DNA from: CALBPI01 sp038524795
GTDB lineage: Bacteria > Pseudomonadota > Gammaproteobacteria > Steroidobacterales > Woeseiaceae
Length of the DNA stretch: 64,000 nucleotides
NCBI GenBank assembly: GCA_038524795.1
Contig: JBCBIJ010000005.1
Location: 251,654 to 315,653 of the forward strand
Direction: 5' to 3'
A program made the position numbers and the translations under genes. The notes below the pieces were generated by a model, which had not been told where the DNA came from, did not search any database, and worked only from the letters and a program-made list of their open reading frames with translations. Positions 33,205 to 40,170 of the stretch are shown in pieces (within the stretch, counting starts at the first letter, position 1; each line of letters begins with the position of its first letter).

Positions 33205-34169
33205 TGTACGCACGAATCGCCGGAACTGGCAGCTACGCACCCGAGAAGGTGCTGACCAACGCCGATCTCGAAAAGATGGTCGAGACGAGCGACGAGTGGA
33301 TTCGTTCGCGCACGGGGATCGAACGGCGCTGCATTGCGGCAGACGATGAATTCACCTCGACGCTGGCCATGAACGCGGCGCGTAATGCCATGGACATGGC
33401 CGGGGTGTCGCCCGAGGAGATCGATTTCCTCGTCGTCGGCACGACGACACCCGACGTGGTGTTCCCGAACGTGGGCTGCCTGATCCAGGAAGATCTGGGC
33501 ATTCCGGCTTGCCCCTCATTCAGCGTCGAGGCGGCCTGCACGGGCTTTATCTACGGCTTGAGTCTCGCCGATCAGTACATGCGTAACGGCCAGGCGAAGT
33601 GCGCGCTCGTCATTGGTGCTGAGACGCTCTCGCGCGTCACGGACTGGAATGACCGCAACACCTGCGTGTTGTTTGGTGATGGTGCGGGCGCTGTGGTGCT
33701 CAAGGCCGACGACAAGCCCGGCATCGTGTCGACGCACCTCGGCGCCGATGGGCGTTACCGCCACCTGCTCAAAATGGACGCGGGTCCGTCCAAGCACTTG
33801 AGCGATGTGGTGAAGGGTGAAGCCTTCATCCAGATGGCTGGCAACGAAGTGTTCAAGGTGGCCGTGAAGACGCTCGAGCGCATCGTTGATGTGACGCTCG
33901 AGGCCAACAACATCGAAAAAGAAGCCATCGATTGGCTGATCCCGCACCAGGCCAATATCCGCATCATCCAGGCGACGGCCAAGCGCCTCGGTATGTCGAT
34001 GGATCAGGTCGTGCAGACCGTGCAGGATTACGGCAATACCTCGGCGGCATCGGTGCCCATGGCGCTCGACGTCGCGGTGCGCGACGGCCGCGTCAAGCCG
34101 GGCCAGCTTTTGCTGCTCGAAGCCTTCGGCGGCGGTTTCACCTGGGGCTCGGCACTCGTCCGGTTTTAA
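33204..34169 (+). CDS. fabH: Beta-ketoacyl-ACP synthase III FabH
   Basis: FabH condenses acetyl-CoA with malonyl-ACP to start each fatty acid. The 321-residue thiolase-fold enzyme shows the catalytic triad: cysteine in EAACTGFIYGL near residue 113, histidine in IPHQANIRI and asparagine in GNTSAAS. The family end GGGFTWGSALVRF is intact. GAGG lies eight bases before the ATG. In many gammaproteobacteria fabD follows; here a DUF1330 gene follows instead, so the rest of the fab genes must be elsewhere. Confidence 0.96.
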   Translation: MYARIAGTGSYAPEKVLTNADLEKMVETSDEWIRSRTGIERRCIAADDEFTSTLAMNAARNAMDMAGVSPEEIDFLVVGTTTPDVVFPNVGCLIQEDLGIPACPSFSVEAACTGFIYGLSLADQYMRNGQAKCALVIGAETLSRVTDWNDRNTCVLFGDGAGAVVLKADDKPGIVSTHLGADGRYRHLLKMDAGPSKHLSDVVKGEAFIQMAGNEVFKVAVKTLERIVDVTLEANNIEKEAIDWLIPHQANIRIIQATAKRLGMSMDQVVQTVQDYGNTSAASVPMALDVAVRDGRVKPGQLLLLEAFGGGFTWGSALVRF

Positions 34170-34235
34170 GGTCGGGTTGACGCCAGCGCGCAGCCGGCGG
34201 CAGGCTCAGAGCATCACACATCAGGGGTGCCCGAC

Positions 34236-34541
34236 ATGCCCGCTTACATGATCGTCACTGCGGTCGTTCACGACCGCGATCGTTTCCTTGCCGACTACGG
34301 CGCGCCCGCAGGCGCACTCGTAGAAAAGTTCGGCGGGCGCTATCTACTACGTGGTCCCGGTGCCGAGAGCCTGGAGGGTGACTTTGGCGACGGCGCGGGC
34401 ATGGTCATTTCGGAATGGCCCGACAAGGCGGCCGCGCGACGATTCTGGGATTCCCCCGAATACGCGGCACTCAAGAAAAAGCGCGAAGCCCTCGCCGACT
34501 GTCAGGTGTTGTTGATCGAGGCGCCGAGCCTCACGGGCTGA
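34236..34541 (+). CDS. DUF1330 protein
   Basis: A 101-residue member of the DUF1330 dimeric alpha-beta barrel family: MPAYMIVTAVVHDRDRF, then GRYLLRG and the late ISEWPDKAAARRFWDSPEY motif. The function of this family is not established. The ATG at 34236 has AGGGG about nine bases upstream and is preferred over the GTG at 34227. It lies 66 bases after fabH and may have its own promoter. Confidence 0.82.
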   Translation: MPAYMIVTAVVHDRDRFLADYGAPAGALVEKFGGRYLLRGPGAESLEGDFGDGAGMVISEWPDKAAARRFWDSPEYAALKKKREALADCQVLLIEAPSLTG

Positions 34542-34546
34542 CGCGT

Positions 34547-35089
34547 CTAGATCAGCGGGCGCTCGGGCAGCCCCGAACGGTCGGTCTTGCTGCGCCGTGA
34601 CATGCGGCCGTGCAGCGCCCAACGCCGTTTCTCGAGCCGCTGCTCGCGAATATCGGTTGGTACCGTCTTGAGCAGGCTTGCGCGGTAGCGCGTGAAGTCG
34701 CGGTAGGCTTCGATGACGTGTTTGAGCTCCATAAGGAGCAGCTCGATCATGATTGCATCGTCAAGCAAACCCAGGCCGGGCACGTCGTCGGGAATCAGGT
34801 CATCGGGATCGCAGAAGTAGACGAGGGCGGCGAGAATTTTCTCGCGCTCGCGTTTGGGCAGCGCCCAGTCCTGATCCTCGAGCATATCGACCATCGCCTC
34901 GAGCCGCGGCACGCGCTCGCGTACAAAGTCGGGCGCCTTGCGGGAGTCGAATTCGGCCAGCATGGTGCGGGCCGCATCGACGATGTCGACCTCGTCGGCA
35001 CAGGCTATGGTCTGACGCGCGGCGTGCATGGCGCGACGCAGTGCATTGATATCCTTGCTCGAGATCTTGATCTTGACGACGATCGTCAC
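34547..35089 (-). CDS. DUF1232 (YkvA-like) protein
   Basis: A 180-residue protein whose centre carries the DUF1232 pattern (ALVYFCDPDDLIPDDVPGL, then GLLDDAIMIELL). The N-terminal 90 residues are helical and the C-terminus is basic (RLEKRRWALHGRMSRRSK). Function is unknown; some relatives are membrane-associated, but no strong membrane helix is visible here. It starts with GTG at 35089. It is convergent with the DUF1330 gene (six-base gap) and divergent from the L,D-transpeptidase. Confidence 0.75.
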   Translation of the reverse strand: MTIVVKIKISSKDINALRRAMHAARQTIACADEVDIVDAARTMLAEFDSRKAPDFVRERVPRLEAMVDMLEDQDWALPKREREKILAALVYFCDPDDLIPDDVPGLGLLDDAIMIELLLMELKHVIEAYRDFTRYRASLLKTVPTDIREQRLEKRRWALHGRMSRRSKTDRSGLPERPLI

Positions 35090-35167
35090 GTTGGCGTTGT
35101 CCTTGCTGGCGGGCGCTCCGTTAGAATAGCGCGAAGGCTACGTCGCAAGATGGCAGGGGTCAACGAG

Positions 35168-36235
35168 ATGCAGAGCATGAAGCGCAGACTGGTGCGGGGC
35201 GCAGGGGGGCTTTTGGCCCTGGCGAGCCTGACGGTTGCCGCGCGCGCCGAAGTCTTTCCGCTGCCACCCGAGGGCGACGATGTCATTGGCAGCGTTGCCG
35301 TCATCGAGAGCGTGGCCGAAGACACCTTTGTCGATATCGCACGGCGCCACGGGCTGGGTTACACGGAGCTGCGGCGGGCCAACCCCGATGTGGACCCCTG
35401 GTTGCCGGGCGCCGGTACGCGCATCGTCCTGCCCACACGGTTCGTGCTGCCTGACGCCCCGCGGCGTGGCGTGGTGCTCAACCTGCCCGAGTACCGGCTC
35501 TACTACTATCCGCCGGCCGTCGACGGAAAGCCGCGCACCGTGCACACCTACCCGATCAGCATCGGGCGCATGGACTGGGAGACGCCGCTGGGGTCGACGC
35601 GTGTCACGGCCAAGGCCGAGCGACCGACCTGGTACCCGCCGGCCTCGATCCGCGCTGAGCACGCCGCTGACGGCGACCCCTTGCCCGGTGTTGTGCCGCC
35701 GGGTCCCGACAATCCGCTCGGTAACCACGCGTTGCGACTCGGCTTGCCGGGCTATCTCATCCACGGCACGAACCGTCCCGCCGGCGTAGGCATGCGCGTA
35801 ACACACGGTTGCATTCGCATGTTCCCCGAGGACATTGCGGTTTTGTTTGGCATGTTGCCCGTGGGTACACCCGTGAACATCGTCAACCAGCCCATCAAAT
35901 TTGGCTGGGAGCAGGAACAGTTGTTCGTCGAGGCGCACGAGGTGCTCGCGCGCGTCGCGCCCGAGCCGGCTGAAGCCGCTGAAACAGAAGGTGAGGGCGA
36001 GGGCGAGGCTGCTGCCGAACGCGTGCCCGCCGATGCCGAGACGACCGTTGCGGCGGCTGAGGACGATGCACTGACCGTGATGACGCGCGCTTTCGTTGCG
36101 GCGACAGCGTCGCGAGAGGCCGTTGCGGACTGGGCCGCCATGGAATCGGCTGTGGATGAGGCGCGCGGCATTCCGACGGCGGTCGGGACACCGGCGCCCG
36201 AGCCGGCGCCGGAAATCCTGACCGTAATGGAGTAG
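35168..36235 (+). CDS. L,D-transpeptidase (LysM-YkuD), periplasmic
   Basis: A 355-residue protein with a signal peptide (LVRGAGGLLALASLTVAARA), a LysM-like peptidoglycan-binding segment (VAEDTFVDIARRHGLGYTEL, then NPDVDPWLPGAG) and the YkuD catalytic domain ending in HGTNRPAGVGMRVTHGCIRM with the catalytic cysteine in SHGCIRM-type context. An acidic, alanine-rich tail of about 90 residues follows. The architecture is that of ErfK/YbiS-type enzymes that attach Lpp to peptidoglycan. AGGGGT seven bases before the ATG at 35168 supports this start; ATGs at 35150 and 35177 are alternatives. Confidence 0.9.
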   Translation: MQSMKRRLVRGAGGLLALASLTVAARAEVFPLPPEGDDVIGSVAVIESVAEDTFVDIARRHGLGYTELRRANPDVDPWLPGAGTRIVLPTRFVLPDAPRRGVVLNLPEYRLYYYPPAVDGKPRTVHTYPISIGRMDWETPLGSTRVTAKAERPTWYPPASIRAEHAADGDPLPGVVPPGPDNPLGNHALRLGLPGYLIHGTNRPAGVGMRVTHGCIRMFPEDIAVLFGMLPVGTPVNIVNQPIKFGWEQEQLFVEAHEVLARVAPEPAEAAETEGEGEGEAAAERVPADAETTVAAAEDDALTVMTRAFVAATASREAVADWAAMESAVDEARGIPTAVGTPAPEPAPEILTVME

Positions 36236-36288
36236 CGCCGCGCTGCTGCGTTCAGGTCCTGTTTGTGGCCCGCTTTTGTCGGGCAATA

Positions 36289-36325
36289 AAAAACGCCGCG
36301 CTGGCAAGGCCACCGCGGCGTTTTT
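36289..36325. terminator. Bidirectional intrinsic terminator
   Basis: AAAAACGCCGCG (36289-36300) and CGCGGCGTTTTT (36314-36325) form a perfect 12-bp stem around a 13-base loop. The A run on the left and T run on the right allow termination from either side. It lies between the convergent L,D-transpeptidase and OprI-like lipoprotein genes and probably ends both. Confidence 0.88.
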
Positions 36326-36367
36326 GTGGATGCGTCTAGCGCATCCTTGTCTTCGGTAACGCGTCCG

Positions 36368-36670
36368 TTACTTCGACATCGACTTCTGGAACATGCGCTC
36401 CAGACGTTCCGTGTTGGCATCAGCGGCCGACTGAGCCGAGTTTGCCTGTTGCAGGGCCTGGCTGGCCGTCGACTGCGCGCTGGCAGCCTGCTGTGAAGCA
36501 CGGTCTGCTGCGGCACGCGCAGCTTCTGCAGCCGATTTGGCAGCAGCAGCGTCAGCTGCGGCAGCTTCGGCCGTGGCACGTACTTCGTCGATCGCGGTCG
36601 TGTTGGCACAACCGGATGCGAGCCCGATGACGAGCGCAGCTGCGCCGACTTTCAGAACGTTCTTGATCAT
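36368..36670 (-). CDS. OprI/Lpp-like outer-membrane lipoprotein
   Basis: A 100-residue lipoprotein. The signal peptide VLKVGAAALVIGLASGC has a lipobox (LASGC) with the lipidated cysteine at about residue 22. The mature part is an alanine-rich coiled-coil heptad region and ends ANTERLERMFQKSMSK, closely resembling the Pseudomonas OprI end. The terminal lysine is the residue used to link Lpp-type proteins to peptidoglycan. It should be abundant and extracted by the LolCDE-LolA system. The ATG at 36670 matches the family start. Confidence 0.88.
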   Translation of the reverse strand: MIKNVLKVGAAALVIGLASGCANTTAIDEVRATAEAAAADAAAAKSAAEAARAAADRASQQAASAQSTASQALQQANSAQSAADANTERLERMFQKSMSK

Positions 36671-36689
36671 TACGAGAAACCCCATTGGT

Positions 36690-36715
36690 TTTTGTACAAA
36701 ACTGTGTTGCAACAC
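36690..36715 (-). promoter_or_regulatory. Paired perfect palindromes upstream of the OprI-like gene
   Basis: TTTTGTACAAAA (36690-36701) and GTGTTGCAACAC (36704-36715) are each perfect 12-base palindromes separated by two bases. They start 20 bases upstream of the lipoprotein ATG. They look like binding sites for a dimeric regulator or mRNA leader hairpins. The regulator is not recognised. Confidence 0.5.
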
Positions 36716-36890
36716 TGTTGAACCACAGGCCCAAGCCTGAAGTCGGCGTAATGATGCCAGATATTATGTGGCGGGTTAAGAAATTTGCTGTCTCGCTTTG
36801 GCGACAAAAAAACACTGCAGAAGAAGGTAGTTGCGGGGCTTGTCACCAGCGTGTGCAGGTGGCGATTGCGGGCCGCGCGCAATGATGCCC

Positions 36891-36918
36891 TTGCGCTCCT
36901 GAAAGGCCTGTATATAAT
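36891..36918 (+). promoter_or_regulatory. lexA promoter
   Basis: TTGCGC (36891-36896) and a perfect TATAAT (36913-36918) are 16 bases apart. The -10 box lies inside the first LexA operator, the expected arrangement for autorepression. Confidence 0.7.
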
Positions 36919-36923
36919 CACAG
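36908..36923 (+). promoter_or_regulatory. LexA box 1
   Basis: CTGTATATAATCACAG fits the gammaproteobacterial SOS box CTGT-N8-ACAG exactly. It overlaps the -10 element. Confidence 0.9.
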
Positions 36924-36926
36924 GTG

Positions 36927-36942
36927 CTGAATATCCATACAG
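36927..36942 (+). promoter_or_regulatory. LexA box 2
   Basis: CTGAATATCCATACAG keeps CTG-N10-CAG with one change in the left half. Its centre lies 19 bases from box 1, similar to the tandem operators of E. coli lexA. The lexA ribosome site (AGGT) follows directly. Confidence 0.8.
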
Positions 36943-36951
36943 GTGCGCGCC

Positions 36952-37569
36952 ATGAATGAACTCACGCCCCGACAGTCGCAAATTCTCGAGCTGATCCAGG
37001 ACTTCATCAGCGAGACGGGCATGCCGCCCACACGCGCCGAGATCGCACGCGAGCTGGGCTTCAAGTCGCCGAACGCGGCTGAGGAGCACCTGCGCGCCTT
37101 GCAGCGTAAGGGGGTCATTGAGCTCATACCGGGCACCTCACGCGGCATCCAGCTCAAGGACTCGCTGCGTGACCAGATCGGCCTGCCGCTCATCGGCCGT
37201 GTCGCTGCCGGTCACCCGATCCTGGCGCAGCAGAACATCGAAGCCCATTACCGTGTCGATCCGGCATTCTTCAGCCCCAAGCCGCACTATCTCCTGCGGG
37301 TACACGGCATGAGCATGAAAGACATCGGCATTCTCGACGGTGATCTTGTGGCCGTGCACCGCACGCCTGAGGTGCGTAGCCGCCAGGTGGTCGTGGCGCG
37401 CGTTGAAGACGAGGTCACGGTCAAACGTTATCGCCAGGAGGGCAGCACCGTCTGGCTGTTGCCTGAGAACGAAGACTTCGAGCCCATTGAGGTCGACCTC
37501 AAGGAACAGTCGCTGGTTATTGAGGGTGTCGTTGTTGGTGTCATTCGCGATGGCGTCCAGGTCCACTAG
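36952..37569 (+). CDS. lexA: SOS repressor LexA
   Basis: LexA represses DNA-damage genes and cleaves itself when RecA forms filaments. The 205-residue protein has the winged helix domain (ELTPRQSQILELIQDFI, recognition helix in FKSPNAAEEHLRAL), the Ala-Gly cleavage site in GRVAAGHPIL near residue 85, the catalytic serine in HGMSMKDIGI and the lysine in DEVTVKRY. The ATG at 36952 follows AGGT; a GTG three codons upstream is less likely. Two LexA boxes precede it, and imuA, imuB and dnaE2 follow, so all four are under SOS control. Confidence 0.97.
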   Translation: MNELTPRQSQILELIQDFISETGMPPTRAEIARELGFKSPNAAEEHLRALQRKGVIELIPGTSRGIQLKDSLRDQIGLPLIGRVAAGHPILAQQNIEAHYRVDPAFFSPKPHYLLRVHGMSMKDIGILDGDLVAVHRTPEVRSRQVVVARVEDEVTVKRYRQEGSTVWLLPENEDFEPIEVDLKEQSLVIEGVVVGVIRDGVQVH

Positions 37570-38419
37570 GTCCAGCCCGCCAGGGGCGGGTCGCGACACG
37601 AAAGAAACTCCGGAAGCTAACGCCGGGGTTTTTTTTTCCCCGGACGATGCCGAAGTCGGTGATGAGCCGGGTGTTGCACCTGGTCTGAACGGTCTGTCCC
37701 CCCTGTTCGAGCGCGCTGAGCTTTGGCGGGGCACAAACCTGCAGGTCAGTGGCGGCGCCACCTGCGCGACAGGGTACCCGCAGCTCGACGCCGTGCTGCC
37801 GGGTGGCGGCTGGCCTGTGACGGGCCTCACGGAGCTCATGAGCGGTACCCCGGGTGTGGGTGAGTTACGGCTGCTTATGCCTGCGCTGGCCGCTCTGGCG
37901 GCACGTCAGCCTGGCTGGGTGGTCTGGATTGCCCCGCCGTACCTGCCCAATGCCCCCGCGTTGCAGCAGTGGGGCCTGCCGCCCGAGCGTGTGCTGCTCA
38001 TCCACCCGCGTTCGGCCGCCGACGCGGCCTGGGCTGCCGAGCAGGCGCTGGCTTCGGGCACCTGCATTGCTGTGTTGCTCTGGACGGACACGCTCGAGTC
38101 CGGGCGCGCCTTTGCCCCTGCGCGGCGGCGTGATCCCGCAGCGTTGTCGATGCAGCAGTTTAGTCGTCGGCTGCAGCTGGCCGCGGCCGCACACCAATGC
38201 TGGGCCGTGTTGCTGCGGGCCGCGACGGCGCGGCGTCAACCGTCAGCTGCGGCACTGCGGCTGTTCATCGAGGTTGAGTCGGGTCAGCGTAACCTGCACG
38301 TCGTGAAAGTGCGGGGCGGTAAGCCCACCGTCATCCCGGCCTTCGACGACGGTGTCGATGTGGGCGCGGCCATGTTGCACGAGGCGCTGGGCGCCGCTGA
38401 CGACAACGGCGTGGCCTGA
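37550..38419 (+). CDS. imuA: ImuA, translesion synthesis accessory protein
   Basis: ImuA (RecA/SulA-like) works with ImuB and DnaE2 in damage-induced mutagenesis. The 289-residue protein has the family core ATCATGYPQLDAVLPGGGWP, a RecA-like beginning with a degenerate P-loop, followed by ELMSGTPGVGELRLLMPAL. The ATG at 37550 lies within the last 20 bases of lexA; a GTG at 37538 has GAGGG 11 bases upstream and is also possible. A run of nine T (37629-37637) codes for VFF near residue 28. It ends two bases before imuB. Confidence 0.85.
   Translation: MASRSTRSSPPGAGRDTKETPEANAGVFFSPDDAEVGDEPGVAPGLNGLSPLFERAELWRGTNLQVSGGATCATGYPQLDAVLPGGGWPVTGLTELMSGTPGVGELRLLMPALAALAARQPGWVVWIAPPYLPNAPALQQWGLPPERVLLIHPRSAADAAWAAEQALASGTCIAVLLWTDTLESGRAFAPARRRDPAALSMQQFSRRLQLAAAAHQCWAVLLRAATARRQPSAAALRLFIEVESGQRNLHVVKVRGGKPTVIPAFDDGVDVGAAMLHEALGAADDNGVA
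37623..37643 (+). other. T9 tract within an inverted repeat at the start of imuA
   Basis: CCGGGG (37623-37628), nine T, then CCCCGG (37638-37643): a perfect 6-bp stem closing a T9 loop, inside the N-terminal codons of imuA. Homopolymer runs this long are rare in this GC-rich sequence. Polymerase or ribosome slippage here would change the reading frame, and the hairpin could also attenuate transcription from lexA into imuA. Confidence 0.55.
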
Positions 38420-38421
38420 GT

Positions 38422-40170
38422 ATGGTGCGCACGGCCCGCACCAATCCGCACCGCGACCTGTTCGCCGGCCTGGGGCCGCCGGCGCCACCCGCGCGACATC
38501 CCGAGACGGCGACCACCCCCCTGGTTGCCTCCGAGGTTGCTTCCGGGGTTGAGCCCGACAGCCGGCGGGTGCGCGCCCCGGTCTGGGTTTGTGTGCAGTT
38601 TCCGGGCCTGCCGCTGCAGGCCGTACGCGCCCAGTGCGAGCCGGGTGGTGGGCGTGCTCATGTGGTTGTCGACAACGACCGCCAGCGCACGGTCATCGCC
38701 CGGGACCGCGCCGCGCGTGGTGCAGGCATCGTGCCTGGCCAGCGACTCAAGGCGGCCATGGCACTGGCTTCCGATGCGACCATCATCGACCGCGATGTCG
38801 CGGCCGAGGCGGCGTTGCTCGAAGACATCGCGCGAGACCTCATCGCGTTCAGTGCCACGGTGTCGCTGGCGCCGCCCCAGGCCGTGCTTATCGAGGTGCG
38901 GGGCAGCCTGCGCCTGTTCGGTGGCATCGCGGCGTTGCTCGAGCGGCTCACGCAGCAGCTGCACACACGCGGCTGTCATCTGCGCTACAGCGTCGCGCCA
39001 ACGGCGACGGCCGCCACCTGGTTGGCGCTGGCCGGTGCGGCGCCTGATCCCGATGAGGTGGTTGCTGACGGGGTGGCGGCGGGCAGCTACCTGCACGCGC
39101 TCAATGCACTCGACATCGGCGTTACCGGCTGGCCTTCCGATACCGTGGCGGCGTTGCGCGAGATGGGAGTGGCCACCATTGCCGACTGCCGACGTTTACC
39201 GCGCGCGGGTCTGGCACGACGCTTCGGACCTGCACCGCTGCACGCTCTGGCGCAGGCGTTCGGTGAACTACCCGAGGTGCGTCAGCACGTCGAGGCGCAT
39301 CAGCAGTTCGAGTCCTTATTGCAGCTCGACGCCGAGATCGAGGCCGCGCCGCAGCTCCATCTCGCTTGCGAACGTCTGCTCGGCGAGCTCGAAGACTGGC
39401 TGCGGCGTCGGCAGGGCGCCGTTCGGCAGCTCGCCTTTTGCTTTCACGGCTGGCGCGGCCTGGCCGGTGTGCTCGACATCGCGCTCTCGGCGCCGGGCCA
39501 CAGGCTCGCCGACTGGCAGCGCCTGCTAGCCGCACACCTTGAGCGCTGCACGCTGTCGCAACCGGCCGTGGCCGTGTCGCTGGCCGCGCAGATCAGCGAT
39601 CCGTTGGGCGCCCGTTCCGCGGCGCTGGCGTTCGAGCCCGGTCAGGCGTCAGTGCCTGATGCGCCGGAGCTGCACGCGCTGCTGGACCGTCTTCAGGCGC
39701 GCTTGGGCGAGCGTTCTGTGCAGGCGCTGCGCCACGTCGCCGAGCACCGCCCCGAGTACGCCTCACGCACCGTGACACCGGATGCCGGCACCCACGCGGG
39801 CAACGCTTCCGGTGCGTCCCTGCCTGCGGCCTGGGTGTTGCGCGACGTGCCGGCCGGCGTGCTCGCGCTGCAGCGCGAGGCGGCATTGTTACTGCAACGG
39901 CCGCTGTGGCTCACGGGTCGACCTGTGGCTTTGACCACGGTCGCCGGGGTCCCCCATTTCGAAGGCGCACTGACGCTACGCCACGGTCCCGAGCGTATTG
40001 CCTCAGGTTGGTGGGAGAACGCGCAGGCGGGCGAGACCGACGTGGCTGACGACAACCGGGCGCGCGACTATTTCGTGGCTGAGAACCCGGCCGGGGTCCG
40101 ACTCTGGATCTTCCGTGAGCGTATCGACGACACTGAGGTGCGCTGGCGGCTGCATGGCATCTTCGGCTGA
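38422..40170 (+). CDS. imuB: ImuB, Y-family polymerase homologue
   Basis: ImuB is a catalytically inactive Y-family relative that recruits DnaE2 to the beta clamp. At 582 residues it is longer than many homologues because of an N-terminal extension of about 50 residues (RTARTNPHRDLFAGLGPPAP) before the conserved VCVQFPGLPLQAV. The metal-binding acidic residues of active Y-family enzymes are not seen in the palm segment. The core continues through RLFGGIAALLERL and ends in TEVRWRLHGIFG. The ATG lies two bases after imuA and the stop overlaps dnaE2 (TGATG). Confidence 0.92.
   Translation: MVRTARTNPHRDLFAGLGPPAPPARHPETATTPLVASEVASGVEPDSRRVRAPVWVCVQFPGLPLQAVRAQCEPGGGRAHVVVDNDRQRTVIARDRAARGAGIVPGQRLKAAMALASDATIIDRDVAAEAALLEDIARDLIAFSATVSLAPPQAVLIEVRGSLRLFGGIAALLERLTQQLHTRGCHLRYSVAPTATAATWLALAGAAPDPDEVVADGVAAGSYLHALNALDIGVTGWPSDTVAALREMGVATIADCRRLPRAGLARRFGPAPLHALAQAFGELPEVRQHVEAHQQFESLLQLDAEIEAAPQLHLACERLLGELEDWLRRRQGAVRQLAFCFHGWRGLAGVLDIALSAPGHRLADWQRLLAAHLERCTLSQPAVAVSLAAQISDPLGARSAALAFEPGQASVPDAPELHALLDRLQARLGERSVQALRHVAEHRPEYASRTVTPDAGTHAGNASGASLPAAWVLRDVPAGVLALQREAALLLQRPLWLTGRPVALTTVAGVPHFEGALTLRHGPERIASGWWENAQAGETDVADDNRARDYFVAENPAGVRLWIFRERIDDTEVRWRLHGIFG

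Noticed and set aside
35138..36313. 391-codon minus-strand frame opposite the L,D-transpeptidase
   Set aside because: The opposite strand encodes a signal peptide, LysM and YkuD domain; the minus frame has no motif.
37623..37643. Intrinsic terminator after lexA
   Set aside because: The T run is in the loop, not after the stem, so it does not fit a Rho-independent terminator.
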